A program made the translations under genes and the position numbers. From positions 1 through 64,000 of the forward strand of contig JABCZW010000005.1 of assembly GCA_013289475.1 (NCBI GenBank): DNA of 64,000 nucleotides, written 5' to 3'. Of this stretch, positions 1-7,988 are shown piece after piece. A model generated the notes under the pieces. The model was not told where the DNA came from and did not search any database. It worked only from the letters and a program-made list of their open reading frames with translations. The stretch is from Bacteroidota bacterium. GTDB lineage: Bacteria > Bacteroidota > Bacteroidia > JABEUT01. Positions within the stretch are counted from its first letter, which is position 1; the number at the start of each line of letters is the position of its first letter.

Positions 1-1
1 T

Positions 2-427
2 GTAAGCGCGGCCAAGTCGGCATTTATTAAAGGTATTCAATTATCGGAAAGCGCCATTGATACTATTATAGACTCTTATACCAGTCAGGCTGATCTTTCA
101 ACAGATTTCACTAAAAAATTCATCGATTTGATTAAGAGTGATGACTACGGCACAAAAAAAGGCACCGGGAAACTTGTTGAACTGGTGAAAGAAAATCTCG
201 ATAAAGCGAATGAACTTTCCATGAACAACATGAAGAAAACAGTTTCAGCTTATAACTGCAATATTAACCTGGCGCTGAACTTCAACAAAAAATTTGCCGA
301 TAATATTAACTCGCAAATCACCACCTTATTTACCCTGCAGAATAAAAACACAAGCAAGCTCCCCGGTATTGATATGGTAACTGAATGGTGGAAAAACATT
401 GGAGAAGAAAAGCATCATACTGTATAG
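2..427 (+). CDS. Phasin-like helical protein, C-terminal part (5' end outside window)
   Basis: The reading frame is open from base 2, so the gene starts upstream of the window and only about 141 C-terminal residues are seen. It aligns end to end with the C-terminal two thirds of the protein at 4698-5315: shared stretches include LVELVKENLDK, NLALNFNKKFADNIN and WWKNIGEEK. The visible part is predicted all-helical and amphipathic, with no signal peptide or membrane segment visible, which fits a phasin-like granule- or membrane-surface protein. That role is inferred from shape only. A strong terminator follows at 492-536. The nearby micropeptide (663-770) has a relative close to the second phasin-like gene, which suggests an old duplication of the pair. 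Confidence 0.7.
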   Translation, partial: VSAAKSAFIKGIQLSESAIDTIIDSYTSQADLSTDFTKKFIDLIKSDDYGTKKGTGKLVELVKENLDKANELSMNNMKKTVSAYNCNINLALNFNKKFADNINSQITTLFTLQNKNTSKLPGIDMVTEWWKNIGEEKHHTV

Positions 428-491
428 TAGACCTATATCAGGTTCCTCTTGACCAAGGGCGAATTGTAATGGCTATTTTGTTGATGCTTTA

Positions 492-536
492 GTGAAATTG
501 CGGGCTTTCTGCCTGCAATTTCACTCTTTTATTTTA
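492..536 (+). terminator. Rho-independent terminator after the first phasin-like gene
   Basis: A 14-bp stem (492-505 pairing with 511-524, one mismatch) has a 5-nt loop and is followed by a T-rich tract at 525-536. It lies 65 bases after the stop at 427. Confidence 0.8.
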
Positions 537-662
537 TAACCCTTTCCATCCTGTATAAAAATCAGCTTTAAACCTGACATATATCACAGACACCCGTAAT
601 TACTCATGGTAACTTGCAGGCATATAATTTAAAATAATACAAACTATTTAAATTCAACCATT

Positions 663-770
663 ATGGAACTCTCAAAGAAAAACTGGTTTAGTGGACACAT
701 TGACTTAATATGTGTTTTGGCAATGGGTATTTTTGTGGCGATGCTTGCCATTTCTATTATTAGACATTAA
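663..770 (+). CDS. Membrane micropeptide with KNWFSxH motif (35 aa)
   Basis: A 35-residue ORF starts at ATG 663. It has a short polar N-terminus containing KNWFSGH, then one hydrophobic segment (about residues 15-33) ending in IIRH. A second ORF at 3363-3479 has the same plan: KNWFSDH followed by one transmembrane helix. Conservation of the motif at the same distance from the helix in two places argues that both are real genes. Each lies close to a phasin-like gene. I recognise no family. It is probably a single-pass inner-membrane peptide, possibly a regulator or small subunit of a membrane complex, but that is a guess. Confidence 0.5.
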   Translation: MELSKKNWFSGHIDLICVLAMGIFVAMLAISIIRH

Positions 771-801
771 TTAAGGAACACTTTTGTTCGGCACTTTAAT
801 T

Positions 802-843
802 AAAAAAAAGAGCCCCCTCTGCTCCATCTTGCAGAGAGGGCTC
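802..843 (-). terminator. Terminator of the NmrA-like gene
   Basis: A 13-bp inverted repeat (810-822 and 831-843, one mismatch) is followed, read on the minus strand, by a run of T (complement of 802-809). It lies just beyond the stop at 862. Confidence 0.8.
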
Positions 844-861
844 ATAACTAGGGATAAGAAC

Positions 862-1488
862 TTATATTATAATTTCATCTTCTTCCCATATAAACTCGGT
901 TTTCTCTGCTTCCTCAAGCAAAGCATCAATAACCTTGTTTAGTTTTATTGCACTGTTTGTACCTTCAGGATTGCTCAGGTATATTTCCTTATTTACAAAA
1001 TGCTTTTCATCTTTTTTATGTGGGCTCAACTCGGGCGAGTGTAAATATTCCCACCTGAGCCAAAACTCATTCTTAAAAAGCTTCAGTGTTTCATGCTGGG
1101 CATCTGTAACAGCCTTCCATAAGTCATACGATTCTTTTGAATCATCTACTTTAAGAGATATGGGATGACCCAATGATATGATGCGGTGTATGCCATTATT
1201 TTTTGCCACTTCAATTACAGCCTTATTAGCCTTAACATGTTTTTTGGGATGAGCCAATTCAGGTTCATGCAAACACATCACCACATCGTGATATCGTGCA
1301 TGTTTACTCATTTCACTTCCGCTTGCCAGGTTACATGAAACAACGTTCAGCTTATGGTGTTTCAATTTTAAATTGGTGTTTGGCGGTATAACTGCCGTAA
1401 CACTATGGCCCCTTTTCAAGGCTTCTTCAGCCACGCGCCTTACCAATGCTTCATTGGTTCCGAACAGCGCTATTTTTTTTGTAATCAT
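862..1488 (-). CDS. NmrA/YwnB-like NAD(P)-binding Rossmann protein, atypical
   Basis: The 208-residue protein starts with a Rossmann beta-alpha-beta unit (IALFGTNEALVRRV, then ALKRGHSVTAVI). This is typical of the atypical short-chain dehydrogenase/NmrA group, which binds NAD(P) and acts as a reductase or redox sensor. The usual glycine-rich loop GATGxxG reads GTNEALV here, so two of the three glycines are missing and cofactor binding may be weak or lost. The central SLGHP segment sits where family members have a catalytic or structural strand. No signal peptide is visible, so it is cytoplasmic. It is a single-gene unit on the minus strand with its own terminator. Substrate unknown. Confidence 0.6.
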   Translation of the reverse strand: MITKKIALFGTNEALVRRVAEEALKRGHSVTAVIPPNTNLKLKHHKLNVVSCNLASGSEMSKHARYHDVVMCLHEPELAHPKKHVKANKAVIEVAKNNGIHRIISLGHPISLKVDDSKESYDLWKAVTDAQHETLKLFKNEFWLRWEYLHSPELSPHKKDEKHFVNKEIYLSNPEGTNSAIKLNKVIDALLEEAEKTEFIWEEDEIII

Positions 1489-1883
1489 GGCATTTAATTT
1501 TAAGGGTTAAACAATCTTTATACTCTTAACTTTTTTGCAAGGTAATTACCAAAACATTTCTTTGTTCCGGAATTTCTGCCAGTGCAAAAAAAAACTCTTT
1601 AAACAATCAGAATAAATCGGTAAAAGTTTCCGGTATTTTAAAACATGTAAATTATGTAAGCATCTTCAGGCTTTATGCAACTATTAAACCCATAAATACG
1701 CTCATCTTTGAAAACTAAAATTCAGGCATACAAGCATACGGAGAAATAAAACTAATATGATAAACAATAATTTCAACAATAATTTCTCATCGTTAACCTT
1801 TATTTTTAATCTGTTTAAAGAAAAATTTCAGCAATTGCCTGAGTTGCAAATAATATTGCATTAAAACCAAAACCCAATAAGCC
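1489..1883. other. 395-base intergenic region, AT-rich; possible tiny ORF
   Basis: This divergent spacer separates the NmrA-like gene (minus) from the DUF4399-like lipoprotein gene (plus), so it should hold both promoters. A 35-codon ORF (1757-1864, plus) is open and starts MINNNFNNNF. It is Asn/Phe-rich, low in complexity and has no relative in the window, so I do not call it a gene. No hairpin or repeat stood out. Confidence 0.4.
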
Positions 1884-2297
1884 ATGAAAATCAAACTTTT
1901 AATTATGCTGTTAGCATTAACATCCATAATTGCCTGCAATCAATCGCCAAAAACCGAAGCTAAAGACGGTGTTTACTTTGTAAACCTGAACGACGGAGAT
2001 AAAGTTAAATCACCACTAATAGTTGAAATGGGTGTGCGCGGTATGGCATTAGAACCTGCCGGAGATTATAACGAAGGTAAAGGGCATCATCACCTTATTA
2101 TAGACGGCAACTACGTGGAGAAAGGAGAAATGGTACCTAAAGATGAAACACACCTTCACTTTGGAAAGGGCCAAACTATAGATACACTTAAATTAAGCCC
2201 GGGAGAGCATACGCTTACTCTTCAATTTGCAGATGGGCTGCACAGGTCTTATGGTAAAGAATGGAGTTCAACCATTAAAGTAACAGTGATACAATAA
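1884..2297 (+). CDS. DUF4399-like lipoprotein
   Basis: The 137-residue protein has a lipoprotein signal with lipobox IIAC (Cys18), so it should be membrane-anchored and exported. The mature part resembles the DUF4399 family: VYFVNLNDGDKVKSP near the start, a GKGHHHLIIDG segment, THLHFGKGQT, and a C-terminal LSPGEHTLTLQFADG stretch. The histidine-rich motifs hint at metal binding or a small beta-sandwich, but the biochemical role of the family is not known to me. It is a single-gene unit followed by a two-way terminator shared with the barrel gene on the other strand. Confidence 0.7.
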   Translation: MKIKLLIMLLALTSIIACNQSPKTEAKDGVYFVNLNDGDKVKSPLIVEMGVRGMALEPAGDYNEGKGHHHLIIDGNYVEKGEMVPKDETHLHFGKGQTIDTLKLSPGEHTLTLQFADGLHRSYGKEWSSTIKVTVIQ

Positions 2298-2315
2298 CAT
2301 ACTTTAACCCACAAT

Positions 2316-2350
2316 AAAAAAAGAGGGCATTAAAAACACCCTCTTTTTTT
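2316..2350. terminator. Bidirectional terminator
   Basis: An A-run plus GAGGG pairs with CCCTC plus a T-run (2316-2327 with 2339-2350). It lies between two convergent genes ending at 2297 and 2370 and can serve both. Confidence 0.75.
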
Positions 2351-2369
2351 ATTTATTGAATCCATCTGC

Positions 2370-3167
2370 TTACCTTATCTGGTAGCCAAAACCAATAGTA
2401 AAACTCATCAGCGATATGGGTATATTACCATTCATATTTGTGTACGATTGGTTACCTACCGGATCGGTATATTGCATATTGGTGCTATACATCGGGTTGG
2501 TATACAGGTAATCGGCATTGGCCATTACGGCCCAATAACCGAAGTTATACCTTACACCTGCTCCAAGTCCGTAGGCTAATGCAGAACTGTTGCTTGGTGC
2601 AATATCCCAACTATAGGTTGATGTAGTGCCTACAGTAGGGTTGTACTGGTAAGCAGAATATCCTACTTCAGGTAAGCGGCACAATGCCACGCCAATTAAA
2701 GCTTTAAAATCGAATGAAACTTTATTAAGAGGTATAGTAAAGAACGGGCCTACCAATACACTACTGGTAACATAGTCGTCTTGTATATCAGCCGAGTAAG
2801 AACGGGCCTCATCAGTTTGCTGAACATTGGCTGCATATTTATTTTCATTGAACGGGTTACTGTAAGAACCCAGCATTAATGCAATACCAAAGTCGGAGCC
2901 TGAAACAGGTACACCTGCCGAAAGGTTAAACGCAGTACCCGGCATGGCATAACCGCGGTAAGCAGTACCCGATGTTGAAGCGAACATACCGTTTGGTTGC
3001 GCAAGTCCGAAATGAAAAGCAAGGTAACCAGGAGGGTTAAAATCACTTATTGGTTGACTATATGACGGAACAGGAGCCGGTGCAGGAGCTGGATTGTCTT
3101 GCGCTTTTGCAGAGGTAAACACGCCCGCAAGTATCAGCGCAAATAATGATGCTTTTATATTTCTCAT
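2370..3167 (-). CDS. Outer-membrane beta-barrel protein
   Basis: The 265-residue protein has a clear signal peptide (about residues 1-22, ending AKA-QD), then a short Pro/Ala-rich linker (PAPAPAPVP). The rest shows alternating aromatic/hydrophobic strands typical of a small eight-to-ten-stranded outer-membrane barrel, ending in FTIGFGYQIR with the hydrophobic/aromatic last strand expected for barrel assembly. No catalytic motif is seen. Such proteins are abundant in Bacteroidota and their individual roles are mostly unknown. The gene stands alone on the minus strand. Confidence 0.7.
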   Translation of the reverse strand: MRNIKASLFALILAGVFTSAKAQDNPAPAPAPVPSYSQPISDFNPPGYLAFHFGLAQPNGMFASTSGTAYRGYAMPGTAFNLSAGVPVSGSDFGIALMLGSYSNPFNENKYAANVQQTDEARSYSADIQDDYVTSSVLVGPFFTIPLNKVSFDFKALIGVALCRLPEVGYSAYQYNPTVGTTSTYSWDIAPSNSSALAYGLGAGVRYNFGYWAVMANADYLYTNPMYSTNMQYTDPVGNQSYTNMNGNIPISLMSFTIGFGYQIR

Positions 3168-3362
3168 GGCTATAGTTTTTTGGTTCTATCCCAAATTTAC
3201 GCCACAAAAATGAAATTGTTTCGGCACCAAACTGCTTATAACTACGGTATTATAGGTTCTACTAAGCCATTTTATTTATTTACCTACAATTTTATTTCGT
3301 TCATCGATTAATTGAAAATAAAAATGGCTTTCAGCTCTACCTTGCATAAAAAATAACACACT

Positions 3363-3479
3363 ATGCAAACCACACGTCATAATAAAAACTGGTTCAGCGA
3401 TCATGCTGAAGGAATATTTATATGGGGAATGGGGCTGCTGTTGGTAGCCATGACTATGTACCTTATCATTATTCATTGA
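3363..3479 (+). CDS. Membrane micropeptide with KNWFSxH motif (38 aa), second copy
   Basis: A 38-residue ORF starts at ATG 3363. The N-terminal part carries KNWFSDH, followed by one hydrophobic helix (about residues 17-37) ending in IIIH. It is related to the peptide at 663-770 in motif, spacing, length and end. It begins a plus-strand run continuing with a 50-residue ORF (3527), a coiled-coil lipoprotein (3683) and the intact phasin-like gene (4698). Function unknown; probably a single-pass inner-membrane peptide. Confidence 0.5.
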   Translation: MQTTRHNKNWFSDHAEGIFIWGMGLLLVAMTMYLIIIH

Positions 3480-3526
3480 AGAAGACTTTAATTGTCAATA
3501 TTAATAACCCTGTAAACTAAAAAACT

Positions 3527-3679
3527 ATGAAACTTTTATCTTACCTGGTAATATCCCTCTTTAGTTTTTTCATGGATGATGCTCAGCAGAACAATATTAT
3601 TGAAAATGACGAGAGTATAGAATTTGACGAGTATGGCAACCCGATGTATTTAGAAAACTCGTTATTAAAAAGACATTAA
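3527..3679 (+). CDS. Small exported or membrane-anchored acidic peptide (50 aa)
   Basis: The ORF starts MKLLSYLVISLFSFFM, a plausible short signal or anchor sequence, followed by an acidic tail (NIIENDESIEFDEYGNP) ending LLKRH. Its stop at 3677-3679 lies three bases before the ATG of the lipoprotein gene at 3683, which supports co-translation and hence a real gene. No known family is recognised. It could alternatively be a leader ORF for the gene behind it. Confidence 0.4.
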   Translation: MKLLSYLVISLFSFFMDDAQQNNIIENDESIEFDEYGNPMYLENSLLKRH

Positions 3680-3682
3680 TAA

Positions 3683-4525
3683 ATGAAAAAACTTGCCTGC
3701 ATAATAATAGTTGGTCTGTTTGCAATAATAAGCTGTAACAGGCAGCAAATGCCACAGCCCGGAAAACCAAATGCCGGTGATTCGCTGATGATAAGACAGG
3801 TTCAGCACAAAGACTCATCCATTATGGCCTATATCAAATCTATAAATATGATACAGGGCAGTATTGATACACTTATGAAACAGGCCCACATTTTAAAAAT
3901 GCACCGCGAGGGAGTATCGGATACAGGAATGGTGAGTGATTTCCGGGCCATTGGAGCAAAGATGCTAAACAACCAAAGAGCGCTGATGTACCTGGAAATG
4001 AAATTAAAACAAACCAATGAAAGTAATAACGAACTAGCTGATCTGGGTGAAAACCTGAGCAAAGAACTGAATGAAAAAGATTCGGAAATTGCTGCCATGC
4101 AGGTAACACTTGTTAAAACAAAAGCTTCACTTACCACTTTAACGCAACAGTTTAACGACAGCATAACTGTTATAAATCAGGAACGCGCGCAAATTGGCTT
4201 AATGACTACCGCAAGCAATACCATTTACTATATAGTAGGTACCGAAAAAGAGCTTAAAGCCAAAGGCATTATTATTGAAGAGGGCGGCGCAATAGGCTTA
4301 GGGCGCGTACCAGTGCTAAAACAAGATATGAACTCGTCGGGCTTTACTACTACTGACCTTACCAGCCTCCACGAAATACCGCTTACCGGCAGTTTTGTAA
4401 AAATGGTAACCCTTCACCCCGAAAAAGCTTACAAGCTTGCACACTCGTCTCCCGATAAAATAATTATTACTGACCCTCAAGACTTTTGGAGCAAGAGTAA
4501 ATACATGGTTGCCATTGTAAGATAA
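3683..4525 (+). CDS. Coiled-coil lipoprotein with C-terminal YYIVGT...SKY domain
   Basis: The 280-residue protein has a lipoprotein signal (lipobox IISC, Cys19). It then has a long helical, heptad-like stretch (about residues 100-175, rich in L/E/K/Q) and a C-terminal domain with YYIVGTEKELKAKGII and a final FWSKSKYMVAIV. This architecture recurs in many Bacteroidota surface proteins. Some databases label similar sequences Cbp1-family adhesin, but I cannot confirm that name here. It is probably a periplasmic or surface-facing structural lipoprotein. The preceding 50-codon ORF ends three bases upstream, so the two are likely co-translated. Confidence 0.6.
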   Translation: MKKLACIIIVGLFAIISCNRQQMPQPGKPNAGDSLMIRQVQHKDSSIMAYIKSINMIQGSIDTLMKQAHILKMHREGVSDTGMVSDFRAIGAKMLNNQRALMYLEMKLKQTNESNNELADLGENLSKELNEKDSEIAAMQVTLVKTKASLTTLTQQFNDSITVINQERAQIGLMTTASNTIYYIVGTEKELKAKGIIIEEGGAIGLGRVPVLKQDMNSSGFTTTDLTSLHEIPLTGSFVKMVTLHPEKAYKLAHSSPDKIIITDPQDFWSKSKYMVAIVR

Positions 4526-4697
4526 AAGATACCCAAAAGCCCTAATTTTTTCGCCGACAGATTATTTGCATTCATTTGTTAATTTTTATAGTTAGCAGAA
4601 TTTTCAAACACAAATTAAATTGCTGTAATACATTCGTAGCCCCGACTTTAATAAGCAAATAAAAAACAGCACACATATTAACCTAAACCCAGTAATC

Positions 4698-5315
4698 ATG
4701 AAAAACACAAATCACAAACCGGTTGAAACACTAAAAAAAAGCATCGATAATGTTTCGCAACGCTCAAAAGAGAGTATTAAAACCTTAGTTGAAACAAGCA
4801 CAAAACAGTTTGATTCGGCTATTGAGGCCAACAAAAAAACATTCGACTCACTCAGCAAAATGCTTTACGACAAAGAAATGGATACGACCATTCTCAGTTC
4901 ATTTAAAAACAACTTCGGCAAAGGCATTAAATTATCGGAAGCCACCATGGATGCCATTATTGATGCCTATACCAGGCGTATGGATTTTAATATTGATTTC
5001 GCAAACAGGTTTATGGAAACATTACGAAGCGAAGACATGAACACCAAAGAAGGAACAAACGCACTTATTGAACTTGTAAAAGAAAACCTTGATAAGTCAA
5101 GTGCCCTGTCGGCAGAAAACATGGATAAAATGGTTGCACTTTATAATGAGCACCTGAATTTCGCCCTGAACTTTAATAAGAAGTTTGCCGATAATATAAA
5201 TGCGCAGGTTGCAGCCATGTTTAAATTGCAAAAGAAATATGTAGATTCTTTTTATAGTTTAGATTCAATGTCGGACTGGTGGAAAACCATTGGCGAAGAA
5301 AAGGTTAGAGCATAA
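4698..5315 (+). CDS. Phasin-like helical protein
   Basis: The 205-residue protein lacks a signal peptide and is predicted almost entirely helical, with a Lys/Ser/Thr-rich N-terminus and repeated amphipathic helices containing FDSAIEANKKTFDSL and NLDKSSALSAENMDKM. This resembles phasin-family proteins that coat polyhydroxyalkanoate granules, although no PHA synthase is in view, so the granule link is inference. The C-terminal half is a paralogue of the partial gene at 2-427. It is followed by a strong terminator at 5334-5366 and looks monocistronic. A TACATTCG box at 4629-4636 is one base off the Bacteroidota -7 consensus and may be its promoter. Confidence 0.65.
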   Translation: MKNTNHKPVETLKKSIDNVSQRSKESIKTLVETSTKQFDSAIEANKKTFDSLSKMLYDKEMDTTILSSFKNNFGKGIKLSEATMDAIIDAYTRRMDFNIDFANRFMETLRSEDMNTKEGTNALIELVKENLDKSSALSAENMDKMVALYNEHLNFALNFNKKFADNINAQVAAMFKLQKKYVDSFYSLDSMSDWWKTIGEEKVRA

Positions 5316-5333
5316 ATAATGAACATATAAAAC

Positions 5334-5366
5334 ACCCCTGCAGTCGAATGGTTGCAGGGGTATTTT
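5334..5366 (+). terminator. Terminator after the phasin-like gene
   Basis: A perfect 9-bp stem (5334-5342 with 5353-5361) is followed by TTTTT. It insulates the phasin-like gene from the biosynthetic operon that begins at 5452. Confidence 0.8.
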
Positions 5367-5427
5367 TATGGTATTTATCCGGGTATAATTCAGGCAACAA
5401 TAAAGATGAGAAGTAGATATATGTGCC

Positions 5428-5435
5428 TATATTTG
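5428..5435 (+). promoter_or_regulatory. Candidate -7 box (TATATTTG) of the polyketide operon
   Basis: TATATTTG fits the Bacteroidota -7 consensus TAnnTTTG exactly and lies 16 bases before the ATG at 5452, giving a very short leader. A clear -33 TTTG is not visible. The terminator just upstream makes this the natural start of the five-gene operon. Confidence 0.45.
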
Positions 5436-5451
5436 CAACAAAACAGAGACA

Positions 5452-5994
5452 ATGAAAAACGCAAGAAGCGGGATAATGATTTTAGGATTAATGGTATTGG
5501 CTGCAAATGCATTTGCACAATCTGTCAACTGGAAAGTTGATACGGCCAAAGCAACAATAAAAATTGTAACAAGCGGCCCTTTTGGCGAAGTAGACGGAAG
5601 CCTTTCAGGTTTAATAGCTACAATTAATTTCGATGAAAGCAAACCTGAAACGGGTTCTATTACTGCCAGTGTTGATCCGAAAACTATATCTACCGGTATT
5701 TCATTGCGCAATACCCACCTGCGCGAAAAACAGGAGTTCTTCAATACTTCTACATACCCGCTTATTACTTTCAGGTCAGTTAAAATAAAAAAGAGCGACA
5801 CTGCCGGTTATGTGGTTACAGGGAGCTTAACAATTAAGTCAGCAACCAAACAGATAGATATACCTTTTACATTTACAAAAACAGCTACCGGAGCTTTGCT
5901 TAAAGGGCAATTTACAATAGACGCTGTTAACTATACCGTCGGCACATCAAGCAAAAGCGTTACCATATATCTTTATGTACCTGTGGTTAAGTAA
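5452..5994 (+). CDS. YceI-family lipid/isoprenoid-binding protein, exported
   Basis: The 180-residue protein has a signal peptide (about residues 1-23, ending AFAQS) and a YceI-type lipocalin-like domain: VNWKVDTAKATIKI at the start, GEVDGSLSGLIATINFDES, the TGISLRNTHLREKQEFFNT segment, FPL-like TYPLITFRS, and a C-terminal FTIDAVNYTVGTSS. YceI proteins bind long polyprenyl or lipid molecules in a hydrophobic barrel in the periplasm. It is the first gene of a tightly packed run and is followed after 15 bases by a UbiA-type membrane prenyltransferase gene. A sensible inference is that it binds or shuttles the hydrophobic product or its isoprenoid precursor. The family is also often linked to stress, so coincidence is possible. 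Confidence 0.85.
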   Translation: MKNARSGIMILGLMVLAANAFAQSVNWKVDTAKATIKIVTSGPFGEVDGSLSGLIATINFDESKPETGSITASVDPKTISTGISLRNTHLREKQEFFNTSTYPLITFRSVKIKKSDTAGYVVTGSLTIKSATKQIDIPFTFTKTATGALLKGQFTIDAVNYTVGTSSKSVTIYLYVPVVK

Positions 5995-6009
5995 TTCAAA
6001 TTAAACCAC

Positions 6010-6894
6010 ATGCCGGTTAAATTTTTGCCTGATAAGAACACCATTAAGTTAATGCGGATACCGTTCTCCTATTTTTTAATGCCGGTGTTTTTATTTGCAC
6101 TTAGCCAGGTAAAAAGTATTGATATTAAAAGTGCTATTATAAGCTTCATCGCCCTCCACCTCTTCATATACCCTGCCAGCAATGGATATAACAGCTATAT
6201 GGATAAGGATGAAACCAGCATAGGAGGATTAAAGAATCCACCAAAGCCCACTAAGAATTTATTTTACCTAACGGCACTGTTCGATATAACGGGGCTGGCA
6301 CTTTCATTAATGGTAAGTATTCAGTTTTTCTTTTGCGTACTGGCTTATATGCTGGCATCAAGGGCATATAGCTACAAAGGCATCCGCTTAAAAAAAATGC
6401 CTGTGTTGGGTTTTCTTACCGTTATCTTTTTCCAGGGTGGCTTTACCTTCTGGATGATATATACCGCTATAAGCAGCAACCCTGTTGAATACACCAGTGG
6501 CCTTGTATCTGCCATGCTTGCCTGTTCCTTTCTTATTGCGGGGGTGTACCCGCTTACGCAAGTTTACCAGCACGAGGCCGACCTGGCAAGCGGAGATATT
6601 ACCATTAGCTACAAATTGGGTTATACAGGCACTTTTGTTTTTGCAGGCACTATGTTTACCATAGCCAGCGTGCTGCTTTTTTACTACTTTTATTCTATGC
6701 AACAAACTATGCATTTTGCATTGTTCCAGCTTTTTCTATTCCCTGTAATTGTCTATTTTATATGGTGGTTCCTTAAAGTAATGAAAGATACAACTTATGC
6801 TTCGTTTCAAAATACTATGAACATGAATTTTATAGCTTCTACCTGCATGAATTTTTGTTTCATTACCATATTGCTGTTAAACCTTAAAAAATGA
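6010..6894 (+). CDS. UbiA-family membrane prenyltransferase
   Basis: The 294-residue protein has about eight to nine hydrophobic segments and the two Asp-rich motifs of UbiA enzymes. Motif one is NSYMDKDETSIGG (N61, D65, D67). Motif two is YQHEADLASGD (D191, D196). UbiA enzymes attach a prenyl chain from a prenyl diphosphate to an aromatic acceptor in the membrane, using Mg2+ held by these aspartates. The second position of motif one is Ser instead of the usual Asp. Its stop overlaps the start of the type III polyketide synthase gene (ATGA at 6891-6894), so the aromatic acceptor is plausibly the polyketide made by the next enzyme. Which prenyl donor is used cannot be told. Confidence 0.8.
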   Translation: MPVKFLPDKNTIKLMRIPFSYFLMPVFLFALSQVKSIDIKSAIISFIALHLFIYPASNGYNSYMDKDETSIGGLKNPPKPTKNLFYLTALFDITGLALSLMVSIQFFFCVLAYMLASRAYSYKGIRLKKMPVLGFLTVIFFQGGFTFWMIYTAISSNPVEYTSGLVSAMLACSFLIAGVYPLTQVYQHEADLASGDITISYKLGYTGTFVFAGTMFTIASVLLFYYFYSMQQTMHFALFQLFLFPVIVYFIWWFLKVMKDTTYASFQNTMNMNFIASTCMNFCFITILLLNLKK

Positions 6895-7988
6895 GCGTGA
6901 TAGCAAACATATCTACAGCAGTTCCGGCATATAAGCATAAGCAGGCCGATATAGCTGAATATATGAATGAACTATTTGACTTCCCCGAACAAAAAAAGAG
7001 AAGGCTACGGGCATTATATGCTACCAGTGCTATTGAAACACGGTATTCGGTATTGCCCGATTATTCTTTACCCATAAGCAAAGGCACTTTTTTCTCAAAA
7101 GCAAAGTCTTCTCCCGATGTGGAAGCACGCATGAAGATATATACCGATAATGCGCTGAGCCTTTCGGTGGAAGCAATTAACAAGTGCGTAAAAGGAAAAA
7201 TAAAACTTGCCGATATTACCCATTTGATAACGGTTTCCTGCACAGGCATGTATGCGCCCGGCTTAGATGTTGATATAGTTCAATGGCTTAAGTTGAATGC
7301 AACTATTAACCGCACATCAATAAACTTTATGGGCTGTTATGCTGCTATACATGCGTTAAAACAAGCCAATGCTATATGCAAAAGCAACCCTGATGCAATG
7401 GTGCTTATTGTTTGCATTGAATTGTGCAGCATCCATTTTCAGAAAAAAGACGATATAGATAATATTACATCGAACCTTTTATTTGCCGACGGAGCCAGTG
7501 CTGCCTTAATAGTACCTGATAAAACGGCAGCGAAAAAGAAAATGCACGGTTTTAAAATTTCAGGTTTTTACTCACAGGTTGATTTAAACGGAAAAGCCGA
7601 TATGGTTTGGCAGTTATCGTCAACCGGATTTTTGATGACGCTTAGCAAAGACATTCCGCAACTGATAGAGCAAAGCATTAAAAAACTATTTACCGAAGCT
7701 GCACGCAAATTGAAAATAAAGAAACAGGATATTACCCATTGGGCCATACACCCGGGCGGAAAGAAGATACTGAGCGTAATACAAAAAGAACTCGGCCTTG
7801 ATGCTTCTGATTTAGAAAGCTCGTATAAAACACTAAAGAACTACGGCAATATGTCATCGCCAACCATATTATTTGTACTGAAGGACATGATGGACAATAA
7901 GGTTAAAACAAAAAAGCCTGAAAAAACTTTTTGTGTTGCCTTTGGCCCCGGCCTTACTATGGAATCTGCTATATTGGAGAATGTTTAA
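6891..7988 (+). CDS. Type III polyketide synthase (chalcone/alkylresorcinol synthase-like)
   Basis: The 365-residue protein has the thiolase-fold layout of type III polyketide synthases and the Cys-His-Asn triad: Cys149 in NFMGCYAA, His287 in WAIHPGGKKIL, Asn320 in YGNMSSPT. The GFGPG-like loop reads AFGPGLTMES near the C-terminus. Such enzymes extend an acyl-CoA starter with malonyl-CoA and cyclise the chain into a pyrone, resorcinol or phloroglucinol ring. It overlaps the UbiA gene by 4 bases and the methyltransferase gene by 8, so all are co-translated. By analogy with the Streptomyces srsABC operon (synthase, methyltransferase, flavin hydroxylase), the product may be an alkylresorcinol-derived quinone. 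The ring type is not determined by what I can see. Confidence 0.9.
   Translation: MSVIANISTAVPAYKHKQADIAEYMNELFDFPEQKKRRLRALYATSAIETRYSVLPDYSLPISKGTFFSKAKSSPDVEARMKIYTDNALSLSVEAINKCVKGKIKLADITHLITVSCTGMYAPGLDVDIVQWLKLNATINRTSINFMGCYAAIHALKQANAICKSNPDAMVLIVCIELCSIHFQKKDDIDNITSNLLFADGASAALIVPDKTAAKKKMHGFKISGFYSQVDLNGKADMVWQLSSTGFLMTLSKDIPQLIEQSIKKLFTEAARKLKIKKQDITHWAIHPGGKKILSVIQKELGLDASDLESSYKTLKNYGNMSSPTILFVLKDMMDNKVKTKKPEKTFCVAFGPGLTMESAILENV

Noticed and set aside
1757-1864. Thirty-five-codon plus-strand ORF, Asn/Phe-rich
   Set aside because: It is low in complexity in an AT-rich spacer, with no relative in the window.
3276-3476. Minus-strand ORF of 66 codons
   Set aside because: It is the complement of the KNWFSxH micropeptide region; the plus-strand ORF has a paralogue and this one does not.
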